From SIG603 sp964370405 (lineage in GTDB: Bacteria > Bacillota > Clostridia > Oscillospirales > Acutalibacteraceae): a stretch of 6,701 bases of DNA. The stretch lies in assembly GCA_964370405.1 (NCBI GenBank), contig CAYJJB010000091.1:1-6701 (forward strand), written 5' to 3'. Under the pieces are notes generated by a model. It saw only the letters and a list, made by a program, of their open reading frames with translations. It was not told where the DNA came from and did not search any database. The translations under genes were made by a program, and so were the position numbers. Shown piece after piece: positions 1-6,444 of this stretch. The stretch's first letter is position 1. Each line of letters begins with the position of its first letter.

Positions 1-2
1 GT

Positions 3-1004
3 TTATATCCAATATCATATGGTGACGGTGGAACAAATGGCTTAGAACCTGAATACACCACGCCACTTTGGACAATGTCATCGCTTAAAAAATGCGTAGA
101 AACCGCCGATAAATACGGCTTTGACGGTAAAGAAGAAATACAAAAGCTTTTTGACAAAATGATGAGTCGTTATAAAGAAACTATAGTGAGGGACAGAAGA
201 TTTACAAAAGACGGACTGCCATTTGTTCCCACAAGTTTGCTTACCGAGGAAGAATTTGCCGAAAGAGTTGAAAATTTTGAAAAATATAATGTTGACGGTG
301 AGGTCTGCAACTGGGGTGGATATAATCCACTTACAGGCACATGGACTTTAGCACAGGTCATAACACCGGGAGAACTATTTTCTGCAAACGACCCCATAGT
401 CACAGAGTTTGCCGACCTGCTTGAAAGTCTTGACAAAACACAAGGCATACCCGAAGCTAGTGGGTGGATGTCTGATGGAACAGTATGGGGTTATGGTTCA
501 ATGTTTTACGGACAAGTAATGCTGTATGCAGGGCGTGCCGAAAAAGCAATGGATTATATATATGCTTTTGCAAACCATGCCGCACCGTCGAGAGTTTGGC
601 GAGAAGAACAGGCGATAACAGGTACAAATCATTCTGGAATTTGGGGTGATATGCCACATAACTGGGGTTCTGCGGAATTTATTAGGCTTATAAGAAATAT
701 GTTAGTGTTTGAAAAATCTGACAGCCTTTATATTTTAGATGGTTTAGGAGAAGAATGGTTACCCACAGATGACTGTGATTTAATACTTGACAAAACTCCG
801 ACAAAATACGGCGCAGTGTCGATTAATATGAAAAAACAAGACAAAAATGTCTATGTGACAAATATAAAATTTGAACTGTTTGATACTCCGAAAGAAATAA
901 AAATTCGTATTCCAAATGGCTTTAAAGTTAAGGGAGAAGTCGCCCAGTACATAACAATAAGTAATGAGCAAAATAGGGTAAGTTTTGAGATGGAAAGGGT
1001 GTAA
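3..1004 (+). CDS. Six-hairpin glycosidase-like protein, C-terminal part (5' end outside window)
   Basis: The reading frame is open from base 3, so the gene continues leftwards; the first ATG at 75 is internal and has no ribosome binding site. The visible 333 residues have two parts. The first (about residues 1-240) is helical and rich in Trp, Gly and acidic residues, with blocks such as SGWMSDGTVWGYGSMFYGQ, WREEQAITGTNHSG and GDMPHNWGSAEFIRL (the last at 645-689). These resemble the alpha/alpha toroid of six-hairpin glycosidases of the rhamnosidase/GH15-like superfamily. The second (about 240-333) is beta-rich (KIKFELFD..KEIKIRIPNGF), like the beta-sandwich that follows the toroid in these enzymes. 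The implied role is hydrolysis of a plant or host glycan, but the substrate and the catalytic acid cannot be fixed from this fragment. It ends 3 bases before the SnoaL-like gene, suggesting co-transcription. The superfamily call is by remembered motif resemblance and is moderate; the existence of the gene is certain. Confidence 0.62.
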   Translation, partial: LYPISYGDGGTNGLEPEYTTPLWTMSSLKKCVETADKYGFDGKEEIQKLFDKMMSRYKETIVRDRRFTKDGLPFVPTSLLTEEEFAERVENFEKYNVDGEVCNWGGYNPLTGTWTLAQVITPGELFSANDPIVTEFADLLESLDKTQGIPEASGWMSDGTVWGYGSMFYGQVMLYAGRAEKAMDYIYAFANHAAPSRVWREEQAITGTNHSGIWGDMPHNWGSAEFIRLIRNMLVFEKSDSLYILDGLGEEWLPTDDCDLILDKTPTKYGAVSINMKKQDKNVYVTNIKFELFDTPKEIKIRIPNGFKVKGEVAQYITISNEQNRVSFEMERV

Positions 1005-1007
1005 ATT

Positions 1008-1397
1008 ATGACAAGTAAAGATTTAGTAGTAAGTTTTTTTGAGGAAGTTTACAATAAGCATAATGCCCAGTGTATTTTACAGTCTTATTCAAAGGATTAT
1101 AAAGAGCATCACAAGGGTGGAGCCAGCTCTGCCATGGATGCTGTAAATATTATTAAAAGCACATACAAGACATTTCCAGATATATCGGTAATTATTAACG
1201 ATGTGATAGAGGAAAATGATTTAGTAGCGACACGCCTTACTTTTACAGCGACACAAAAAGGCGAGTTTATAGGAGTAAAACCCACAAACAAAACTATTAG
1301 CTTTGAAGCAATGGAGTTTTTTAAGATAGAAAGCGGAAAAATAGTAGAGTCTTGGGGAGCATGGCCTCTTTATGAGATTATAAAAAAGCTATCCTAG
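1008..1397 (+). CDS. SnoaL-like / ester cyclase family protein
   Basis: A 129-residue protein, the usual size for single-domain SnoaL-like proteins of the NTF2-like fold. An N-terminal helix (VVSFFEEVYNKHN) is followed by SKDYKEHH and then the hallmark C-terminal half: TFPDISVIINDVIEENDLVATRLTFTATQ, GVKPTNKTISFEAMEFF and IESGKIVESWGAW. The pattern 'G-x-x-P-T-x-K ... F-x-I-x-x-G-K-I-V-E-x-W' is typical of the ester cyclase/SnoaL-like group. In characterised SnoaL this fold catalyses an aldol ring closure in polyketide synthesis, but most bacterial members have unknown substrates and some are binding proteins, so no reaction is assigned here. The ATG at 1008 is preceded by GGAAAGGG (992-999) at suitable spacing, lying inside the end of the upstream gene. 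The 3-base gap to that gene suggests translation from the same mRNA. It has no signal peptide and is probably cytoplasmic. Confidence 0.85.
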   Translation: MTSKDLVVSFFEEVYNKHNAQCILQSYSKDYKEHHKGGASSAMDAVNIIKSTYKTFPDISVIINDVIEENDLVATRLTFTATQKGEFIGVKPTNKTISFEAMEFFKIESGKIVESWGAWPLYEIIKKLS

Positions 1398-1587
1398 TAC
1401 ATGCTTATTCGGTGATGGAAGTGAAAAGCAAAAAGCGTTAGTGTTTGACCCTTGTGAAAATGGTATGTGGTTTAACAAGTTCACAACTGCTATGACATCT
1501 GAAGATGGCAAAGAAATTGTATTAATTTATGCAATTCCAACAACGAAACCAGACGATTTTATGATTGTAAAAACGGAGAAAATCTAA
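1384..1587 (+). pseudogene. Relic 3' end of an unidentified gene
   Basis: Frame 1 is open from just after a stop at 1381-1383 to a stop at 1585-1587. It reads as plausible protein (for example KQKALVFDPCENGMWFNKF and EDGKEIVLIYAIPTTKPDDF). Protein-like composition persists for about 60 residues, but no start codon with a ribosome binding site precedes it. The ATG at 1401 is in another frame and stops after four codons; the GTG at 1441 and ATG at 1465 have no purine-rich leader. It overlaps the end of the SnoaL-like gene by 14 bases in a different frame. I read it as the surviving C-terminal piece of a gene whose front was lost when the SnoaL-like gene came to lie beside it. I do not recognise the family. 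A chance open frame is the alternative. Confidence 0.45.
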
Positions 1588-1609
1588 GTGACAAAAATAT
1601 GAATTATAA

Positions 1610-1656
1610 CAAAAACATCAAAAACACGCATGAAAAGTCTGTTTTTGATGTTTTTG
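1610..1656. terminator. Long perfect inverted repeat, probable terminator
   Basis: Arms at 1611-1626 and 1640-1655 are perfectly complementary over 16 bp, extended to 17 by C1610-G1656, around a 13-base loop. The right arm ends in five Ts and the left arm begins with five As, so the hairpin could end transcripts arriving from either side. The stem is AT-rich, hence weaker than its length suggests. It lies 23 bases after the stop of the relic frame, where the terminator of the lost gene would be expected. Confidence 0.7.
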
Positions 1657-1692
1657 GAAGTGCTTTATTTAAGTAGAAAATGAATGATTTTG

Positions 1693-1722
1693 ATTGCCAC
1701 ACCGAAAGGTTTGGCAATTTTT
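1693..1722 (+). terminator. Rho-independent terminator with GAAA tetraloop
   Basis: The stem pairs 1693-1703 with 1708-1718 (11 positions with one C/T mismatch), is closed by a GAAA tetraloop at 1704-1707, and is followed by Ts at 1718-1722. This is the classic intrinsic terminator form. It insulates the MarR/ABC operon from the block to the left. Confidence 0.85.
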
Positions 1723-1787
1723 ACGTACATTAGTTTTTATTAGGTTTTAGAAGCTCATTCTAGTAAAAATAATACAGTGTAAGGGTG

Positions 1788-1816
1788 TTGACGCCGGGGT
1801 GCTTTTGTGTTATATT
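1788..1816 (+). promoter_or_regulatory. Promoter of the MarR-ABC operon (extended -10)
   Basis: A -35 box TTGACG (1788-1793, 5 of 6 matches to consensus) and a -10 box TATATT (1811-1816, 5 of 6) are separated by exactly 17 bases. A TGT at 1808-1810 just before the -10 adds the extended -10 element. This is a strong vegetative-sigma promoter with a predicted start near 1823, about 23 bases before the ATG at 1846, leaving a very short leader. Confidence 0.85.
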
Positions 1817-1817
1817 G

Positions 1818-1835
1818 GTATCAATAAATTGATAC
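1818..1835. promoter_or_regulatory. Palindromic operator over the transcription start
   Basis: GTATCAATAAATTGATAC is a perfect inverted repeat: 8-base arms (1818-1825 and 1828-1835) around AA. Its length, AT-rich core and two-fold symmetry fit a MarR-dimer site. It begins two bases after the -10 box, covers the predicted start and abuts the ribosome binding site, so bound protein would block RNA polymerase. The adjacent MarR gene at 1846 is the obvious ligand, implying autorepression. I saw no second copy of this palindrome in the window. Confidence 0.8.
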
Positions 1836-1845
1836 GGAGGGTGAC

Positions 1846-2346
1846 ATGGATAAGAAAAAAGAACTACTTATTAAACTGACAGAATTATCAGAGCAAATAA
1901 GGCACAGCAAAAGAGATCACAGTAAACATAATCATAAGGAAAAACACGTTAAACAGTTAAGCGATGAATGCAGCAAAACACATAGAGGTGGCAAGGGTAG
2001 AGGGAAAAACAAATTATCCTTTACAGCAAAAAGAACTATTTGCATTTTGCTACAAGAAGAAAGTATAAATCAAAGAAGTATTTCAAAAATGCTTGGTGTA
2101 AGTGCACAAACAGTTTCAGAAATGATAAAAAATCTTGAAAGTAAAGAGTTAATACTTAAAACACAAGGTGAAATTAACAACGAAAATATCATTAGCTTAA
2201 GTGAAAAGGGAAAAGTGGCGGCACTTGAAGCAAGTAAAAGAATGGATGAAAGAGCTACCATGCTTTTTGAAAATATTTCAGATGAGGAACTTGACACTTT
2301 ATATAATATACTGGATAAAATAAGCCAAAACAATTTGGGAGATTAA
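1846..2346 (+). CDS. MarR-family transcriptional regulator 1, His-rich N-terminus
   Basis: A 166-residue protein with a winged helix-turn-helix of MarR type. INQRSISKMLGVSAQTVSEMIKNLESKELI (about residues 74-103) holds the support and recognition helices, and KTQGEINNENIISLSEKG (about 105-122) forms the wing. The C-terminal helix (DEELDTLYNILDKISQ) would complete the dimer interface. The first 56 residues are unusual: strongly basic, with His at 20, 25, 28, 30, 34 and 46, Cys at 42, and a GGKGRGKNK linker. This might bind metal or nucleic acid, but no function is established from sequence. The ATG is preceded by GGAGG (1836-1840). It is the first gene of the operon and sits right after a palindrome over its own promoter, so it very likely represses itself and the exporter genes until a ligand releases it. 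The inducer is unknown. Confidence 0.9.
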   Translation: MDKKKELLIKLTELSEQIRHSKRDHSKHNHKEKHVKQLSDECSKTHRGGKGRGKNKLSFTAKRTICILLQEESINQRSISKMLGVSAQTVSEMIKNLESKELILKTQGEINNENIISLSEKGKVAALEASKRMDERATMLFENISDEELDTLYNILDKISQNNLGD

Positions 2347-2358
2347 GGGAGGTTTTAT

Positions 2359-4076
2359 ATGGGATTACTTAAGAAATACTGCAAACCTCATACACTTAAA
2401 ATAACGATTGCGCTTATACTTAAAGCGATTTCAACGGGTTTTACATTGTTTTTGCCATGGGCATTTGCTTATCTTGTGAATGAAATTGTTCCGCTTAAAT
2501 CAAATCAAATGTTACTAGTTTGGGGCGCTGTTATGATAATTGCTGCCTTGGGTACAATGTTATTAAGTTTGCTTGCAACTCATTTAAGTGTAAACTTCGG
2601 TGTGAATATATCAAAGGAAATTAGAGAAGATGTTTTTAAAAAATCATGCGTTATGGACTGTGAAAAAATTGATGAGTTTGGAATATCGTCGGTAGTATCA
2701 AGGCTTACCACAGACATTGCGAGCATACAAATGTTTTTGTCAAAAATAATGACAAAGGGTACGGCTACCATACTTACATTTATAGGAAGTCTTTTGTCAG
2801 TCACAATTTTGGATTTAAGACTTGCTGTTATAATGTTTATGATTGTTCCACTTATAGCCGTGACGGTTTACTTTACGACAAAAATAGGATATAAAAGATT
2901 TAAAGAAACAAAAAAGGTGAATGATAGCTTAGTAAAAGTTATAAGAGAAAATGTAATAGGAATTAGAGTTATCCGAGCGCTTTCAACATTTGACAGAGAG
3001 AAAAATAACTTTGATAAAGTAAATGATTTGCTTTACAAAAAAAATATAAGTGCTTCTGTGGTGGATGTTATAGGAACACCTTGTATGAGATTNNNNNNNN
3101 NNTTGGTATGGTGGCAACACTTATGGCAGGCGCATATTTTGTACGTGAGTCGCAAAGTGATGTTGCATCACTAATTGCATTCATGAGCTACTTTACCATG
3201 GTTCTTACATCACTTATAGGCATAGGTCAGTTATTTAATATGTATGCAAAATGTGCAGCTGCAGCAAGTAGAATTTCAGAGGTTTTAAATACCGAAAATA
3301 GAGAATATAAAGACAGTCCAAAAGAAGCAAAGCAAGATAATTTCATCGAGTTTAAAAATGTAAGTTTTTCTTATGGTGATAATTTAGATGTGCTTAAAAA
3401 TATATCTTTTACTGTGAAAAAAGGAGAAACTTTAGGCATTATAGGTTCGACAGGCTCTGGAAAATCTACAATAATAAGCCTTATTTTAAGATTGTACGAG
3501 CCAGACAGCGGAGAAATTTTTCTTGAGGGAAATCCGATAAATGATTACTCTAAGGAAGCTCTTTATAAAAAATTTGGAGTAGTTTTCCAGTCTGATATTA
3601 TCTTTCAAGAAAGTGTCAGTGAAAACATAGCCTTTGGCAGAAACATTTCACAAGAACAAATAATAAGTGCAAGTAAAACAGCACAGGCAAAAGCATATGT
3701 CGATAAACTGAAAGAGGGATATGACACACTTATAAATATACGAGGTCAAAATATGAGTGGTGGTGAAAAGCAAAGAATGTTAATATCAAGGGCAATAGCA
3801 GGAAATCCGAAAATTTTGATACTAGACGATGCGACCAATGCACTAGACTATAAGACAGATGCAAATTTGCGCAAAGCACTATCAAGTGATTATAATGAAA
3901 CTACAAAAGTGTTTGTATCACAAAGAGTTGCCACTATAATTAATGCAAATAAAATTTTAGTTCTTGATAAGGGTGAGGTGATAGCACAGGGAAGTCATGA
4001 TGATCTTACTAAGGGCTGTGATATCTATAGCAAAATAAGTGAAGCGCAACTTGGCGATAGTGCGCTTTACGTATAA
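2359..4076 (+). CDS. ABC exporter half-transporter 1 (degenerate-site subunit), broken by N gap
   Basis: One gene interrupted by the N run at 3093-3102. The frame changes across the Ns, so it appears as two open frames, but protein homology runs straight through. The ATG follows AGGGAGG (2346-2352), overlapping the stop of MarR 1. The N-terminal membrane domain has hydrophobic segments near residues 14-36, 53-75 and 133-175, with the last pair after the gap (VATLMAGAYFV, then LIAFMSYFTMVLTSLIGIG). The ATPase domain follows: Walker A GSTGSGKST (3444-3470), signature SGGEKQ (3756-3773), Walker B ILILDDATNALD. Asp (3828-3830) replaces the catalytic Glu, and Gln (3921-3923, VSQR) replaces the switch His. 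These two changes are known from the TM287/LmrC/BmrC-type partner of heterodimeric multidrug exporters. Restored length would be about 572 residues, normal for a half-transporter. It acts in the cytoplasmic membrane with the next gene's product; the cargo is unknown, with drugs or lipids likely. Confidence 0.93.
3093..3102. other. Assembly gap (10 Ns) inside ABC gene 1
   Basis: Ten undetermined bases separate two contig ends. Frame 1 before the gap and frame 3 after it can be joined only if the true insert is 2 modulo 3 (8, 11, 14 ...), so 10 is a placeholder. No overlap between the two flanks is visible. The missing piece falls in the fifth or so membrane helix, between TPCMR and GMVATLMAG. 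Confidence 0.97.
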
Positions 4077-4082
4077 GGAGGG
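4077..4082 (+). promoter_or_regulatory. Ribosome binding site deciding the start of ABC gene 2
   Basis: GGAGGG directly follows the stop codon of ABC gene 1. Two ATGs follow in tandem at 4085 and 4088. Counted from GGAGG (4077-4081), the first is only 3 bases away and the second 6, the better distance. Translation may start mainly at 4088, making the protein one Met shorter. Confidence 0.7.
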
Positions 4083-4084
4083 TA

Positions 4085-5890
4085 ATGATGAGACCAATAG
4101 GGAAACAAAATGTTGAAGTAATCAAAAGGACAAGAAAACAAAACTATTCAACGCTTGTAAGACTTTCAAAATATCTTGCAAAATATAAATTTATAATAAT
4201 AGGCGCATTCGCTTTAACCTTGCTTTCAAATGCCTTTTCATTATACGCACCACAGCTTACAGAAAAAGTAATTTCAATGATTGAAATGCCACTGGCGCAG
4301 ATAAATTTAAACAATGTAATGTCATTTGGGGTAATAATGGCAATCTTTTATGTCGCTACATTTTTACTTAGTATCTTGCTGTCTTACATCATGCTAAGAT
4401 TGAGCCAAAATATAGGTCGCAATTTAAGAAAAGATATATTTGTAAAATTTGATAAGTTACCTGTATCGTATTTTGACACACATCAAACAGGTGACACAAT
4501 AAGTAAATTTACTTATGATACTGACACAGTGTCGGCAACACTTGGAAGTAATTTTATAAGCATTTGCACAAGCATTATCACCTTGGTAGGCGCTTTTATA
4601 ATGATGATACTTTCTAATTTTACTTTGATGACAAGCGTGTTCATTGCAATACCAATTTCGCTTGCAATAGGCGTGTTTTGGACGGTGAAGGTAAGAGGTT
4701 TTCATCGAGAAAAATCGAAAAAATTTGGCGAACTTAACGGTTTTGTTGAAGACAAAGTGACAGGACATAAAACCATAAAAATATATGGTCAACTTGAAAA
4801 TATATTAAACAAGTTCAAGGCGAAAAATGAGCAATGGGGTAAAGCGCATTATAAATCCGAGTTTGCAGGCGGAGGCTCACTTAGGGCGGGACTTATGTTT
4901 GTATCGAATATTACAACTGCTACAATCTATGTTCATGGCTGTTTTATGCTATTATCAGGCAGCATAAGCCTTGCGGAAATTTCTGCATTTATACTATATG
5001 CAAAAATGTTTACAGGTGTGTTAAATGAGATTACATTCATACTGGCGGATTTGCAGTCTGCACTGGCTGCCTCGGACAGGGTATTTGCATTTTTAGACGA
5101 AAAGGAAGAAAAACAAGACAGAAAGAGCGATGTAATGCCAGTTGATTTAAAGGGTGAAATTAGATTTAGCGATGCAAACTTTAGCTATAATAAGGACAGG
5201 CAAATTTTAAAAAATATAAACATATCCGTAAAAGAAAATGAAGTTATTGCAATTGTGGGTAGCACAGGTGCAGGAAAAACAACACTTATAAACCTGTTAA
5301 TGAGATTTTACCATTTGAATTCAGGTGGGGTTTATATTGATGGTGTAAATATTGAGGATATGAATATACGAAATGCAAGAAAATCTGTTGCAATGGTACT
5401 GCAAGAAGCTTGGCTTTTTGGAGGCACAATTTTTGAAAATATAATATATTCAAAACCCGATGCAACAAAAGAAGAAGTTATAGAAATTGCAAAATCAATT
5501 TCGCTACACGAGTCTATTATGTCTTTGCCCAGTGGGTATGACACTGTAATAAATGAAAGCAGTGTAAATATTTCAGCAGGACAAAAACAGCTTATTACTA
5601 TTGCAAGAGTTATGCTTTTAGATGCAAAAATACTTCTTTTAGACGAGGCAGCTTCAAATGTTGATTCATTGACAGAGCTTGATATTCAAAACTCAATGAA
5701 AAAACTAATGCAAAACAAAACCACATTTGTAATAGCGCATAGACTTTCCACTGTTAGAAATGCAGATAGAATAATTGTTATTGAAAACGGTGAAATAATT
5801 GAAATAGGAACGCATGACGAGCTACTATTAAGCGGAAAAAATTACGCAAAACTTTATAACTCGCAATTTGAAAATGTCACGGTTGCGTAA
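4085..5890 (+). CDS. ABC exporter half-transporter 2 (catalytic-site subunit)
   Basis: A 601-residue half-transporter beginning 8 bases after ABC gene 1; ATG 4088 is an equally possible start. A basic N-terminal tail of about 35 residues (KRTRKQ) precedes membrane segments near 36-58, 78-103, 157-203 (a pair) and 267-308 (a pair), and the coupling region SYFDTHQTGDTISKFTYDTD matches type IV ABC exporters. The ATPase domain has Walker A GSTGAGKTT (residue 392 on), signature ISAGQKQ (residue 496 on) where the family norm is LSGGQ, Walker B LLLDEAASNVD with the catalytic Glu at 521, and the switch His at 552 (IAHRLST). The DEA-SNVD block and altered signature are typical of TM288/LmrD/BmrD-type subunits. 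Its Walker motifs would pair with the intact SGGE signature of subunit 1 to make the hydrolysing site, while its own ISAGQ faces the degenerate site. It probably exports drugs, lipids or peptides; nothing identifies the substrate. Confidence 0.95.
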   Translation: MMRPIGKQNVEVIKRTRKQNYSTLVRLSKYLAKYKFIIIGAFALTLLSNAFSLYAPQLTEKVISMIEMPLAQINLNNVMSFGVIMAIFYVATFLLSILLSYIMLRLSQNIGRNLRKDIFVKFDKLPVSYFDTHQTGDTISKFTYDTDTVSATLGSNFISICTSIITLVGAFIMMILSNFTLMTSVFIAIPISLAIGVFWTVKVRGFHREKSKKFGELNGFVEDKVTGHKTIKIYGQLENILNKFKAKNEQWGKAHYKSEFAGGGSLRAGLMFVSNITTATIYVHGCFMLLSGSISLAEISAFILYAKMFTGVLNEITFILADLQSALAASDRVFAFLDEKEEKQDRKSDVMPVDLKGEIRFSDANFSYNKDRQILKNINISVKENEVIAIVGSTGAGKTTLINLLMRFYHLNSGGVYIDGVNIEDMNIRNARKSVAMVLQEAWLFGGTIFENIIYSKPDATKEEVIEIAKSISLHESIMSLPSGYDTVINESSVNISAGQKQLITIARVMLLDAKILLLDEAASNVDSLTELDIQNSMKKLMQNKTTFVIAHRLSTVRNADRIIVIENGEIIEIGTHDELLLSGKNYAKLYNSQFENVTVA

Positions 5891-5908
5891 ATATTAAAAG
5901 AGGTATTT

Positions 5909-6364
5909 ATGAAAAATATAGAGAATTTAATTAAAGAAATGAGTATATTAAGAAGAAATCAAAAATTTCAAAAAAACACGGTGATAAAGAAAGGAAATTA
6001 TTTGCATTCCGGAGAATTATCTGTTGTGGATTTTATAGACAGATATGAAAGTGAGACAAGTGAAAATCCTACTCTTGTAACTATAAGTAAATCGCTGTCG
6101 CTCTCTCAGGCCACTGTAACAGTGCTTGTCAATAGATTAATTGATAAAAAACTAGTTGAAAAAACTCCAAGCGAGGCAAATAAAAGTCGAAAATTAGTTT
6201 CATTAACTAAAGAGGGTATTGCTCAACTTGAAAGAAGAAGGCAAAGTGAACTAGATAGAATAATTGCAATTTCGCAATATATTGGTGAAGAAGATGCACA
6301 AATATTAACTAAAATATTATCAAAAATAAATAAATTTTATGAGGATAATACAAATTTAACTTGA
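5909..6364 (+). CDS. MarR-family transcriptional regulator 2
   Basis: A 151-residue protein of normal MarR length. Basic N-terminal helices lead into SGELSVVDFIDRYES, then the helix-turn-helix VTISKSLSLSQATVTVLVNRLIDKKLVEK (about residues 57-85, recognition helix about 66-77), a wing TPSEANKSRKLVSLTKEG (about 86-103) and a C-terminal dimer helix (EEDAQILTKILSKINKFYED). The ATG follows AAGAGGT (5898-5904). It starts 18 bases after ABC gene 2 with no promoter or terminator seen between, so it is probably the last gene of the exporter operon. It is clearly different from MarR 1: it lacks the His-rich tail and its recognition helix differs, so the two probably bind different DNA. The promoter with TTAG/CTAA repeats just downstream is a likely target. 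Confidence 0.9.
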   Translation: MKNIENLIKEMSILRRNQKFQKNTVIKKGNYLHSGELSVVDFIDRYESETSENPTLVTISKSLSLSQATVTVLVNRLIDKKLVEKTPSEANKSRKLVSLTKEGIAQLERRRQSELDRIIAISQYIGEEDAQILTKILSKINKFYEDNTNLT

Positions 6365-6378
6365 AATTAACAAAGTGC

Positions 6379-6408
6379 TTGACATTTATTATTTTATTGT
6401 GATACAGT
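6379..6408 (+). promoter_or_regulatory. Promoter of the right-edge gene
   Basis: A perfect -35 box TTGACA lies at 6379-6384. The -10 region is weaker: GATACA at 6401-6406 has a TGT extension before it (spacing 16), and TACAGT at 6403-6408 matches 4 of 6 (spacing 18). Transcription would start near 6413-6416. The promoter separates the downstream gene from the exporter operon, although read-through is possible as no strong terminator follows MarR 2. Confidence 0.7.
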
Positions 6409-6409
6409 A

Positions 6410-6444
6410 TTAGCGGCAACTAACTTAGTAGTGCTAATGCTTAG
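6410..6444. promoter_or_regulatory. Alternating TTAG/CTAA operator array
   Basis: Five tetramers alternate over 35 bases: TTAG 6410-6413, CTAA 6420-6423, TTAG 6425-6428, CTAA 6434-6437 and TTAG 6441-6444. TTAG...CTAA inverted pairs recall known MarR/SlyA-type sites (SlyA consensus TTAGCAAGCTAA). The array covers the predicted start and early leader, where a bound regulator would repress. MarR 2, encoded immediately upstream, is the inferred binder. The same bases can also fold as RNA (ATTAGC 6409-6414 with GCTAAT 6433-6438). Confidence 0.5.

Noticed and set aside
75..77. ATG at 75 as the start of the first gene
   Set aside because: The frame is open back to base 3 with sensible protein (SYGDGGTNGLEPEY), and no ribosome binding site precedes this ATG.
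170..448. Reverse-strand open frame of 92 codons, and similar ones at 457-657, 780-971, 1109-1291, 2070-2333, 2580-2804 and 5286-5544
   Set aside because: All are antisense to well-supported + strand genes, with no recognisable protein features.
1401..1415. ATG at 1401 as the start of a small gene
   Set aside because: It stops after four codons and is out of frame with the protein-like stretch that follows.
2359..4076. ABC gene 1 as a pseudogene or as two separate genes
   Set aside because: The only frame change falls exactly on the N run; both halves are otherwise intact and complementary parts of one half-transporter.
4457..4792. Reverse-strand open frame of 111 codons
   Set aside because: It lies wholly inside the ABC 2 membrane domain, has Cys/His/Tyr-rich antisense composition, and has no ribosome binding site evidence.
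5891..5908. Terminator or separate promoter between ABC 2 and MarR 2
   Set aside because: The gap is 18 bases with only a ribosome binding site; no hairpin or -35/-10 pair is visible.
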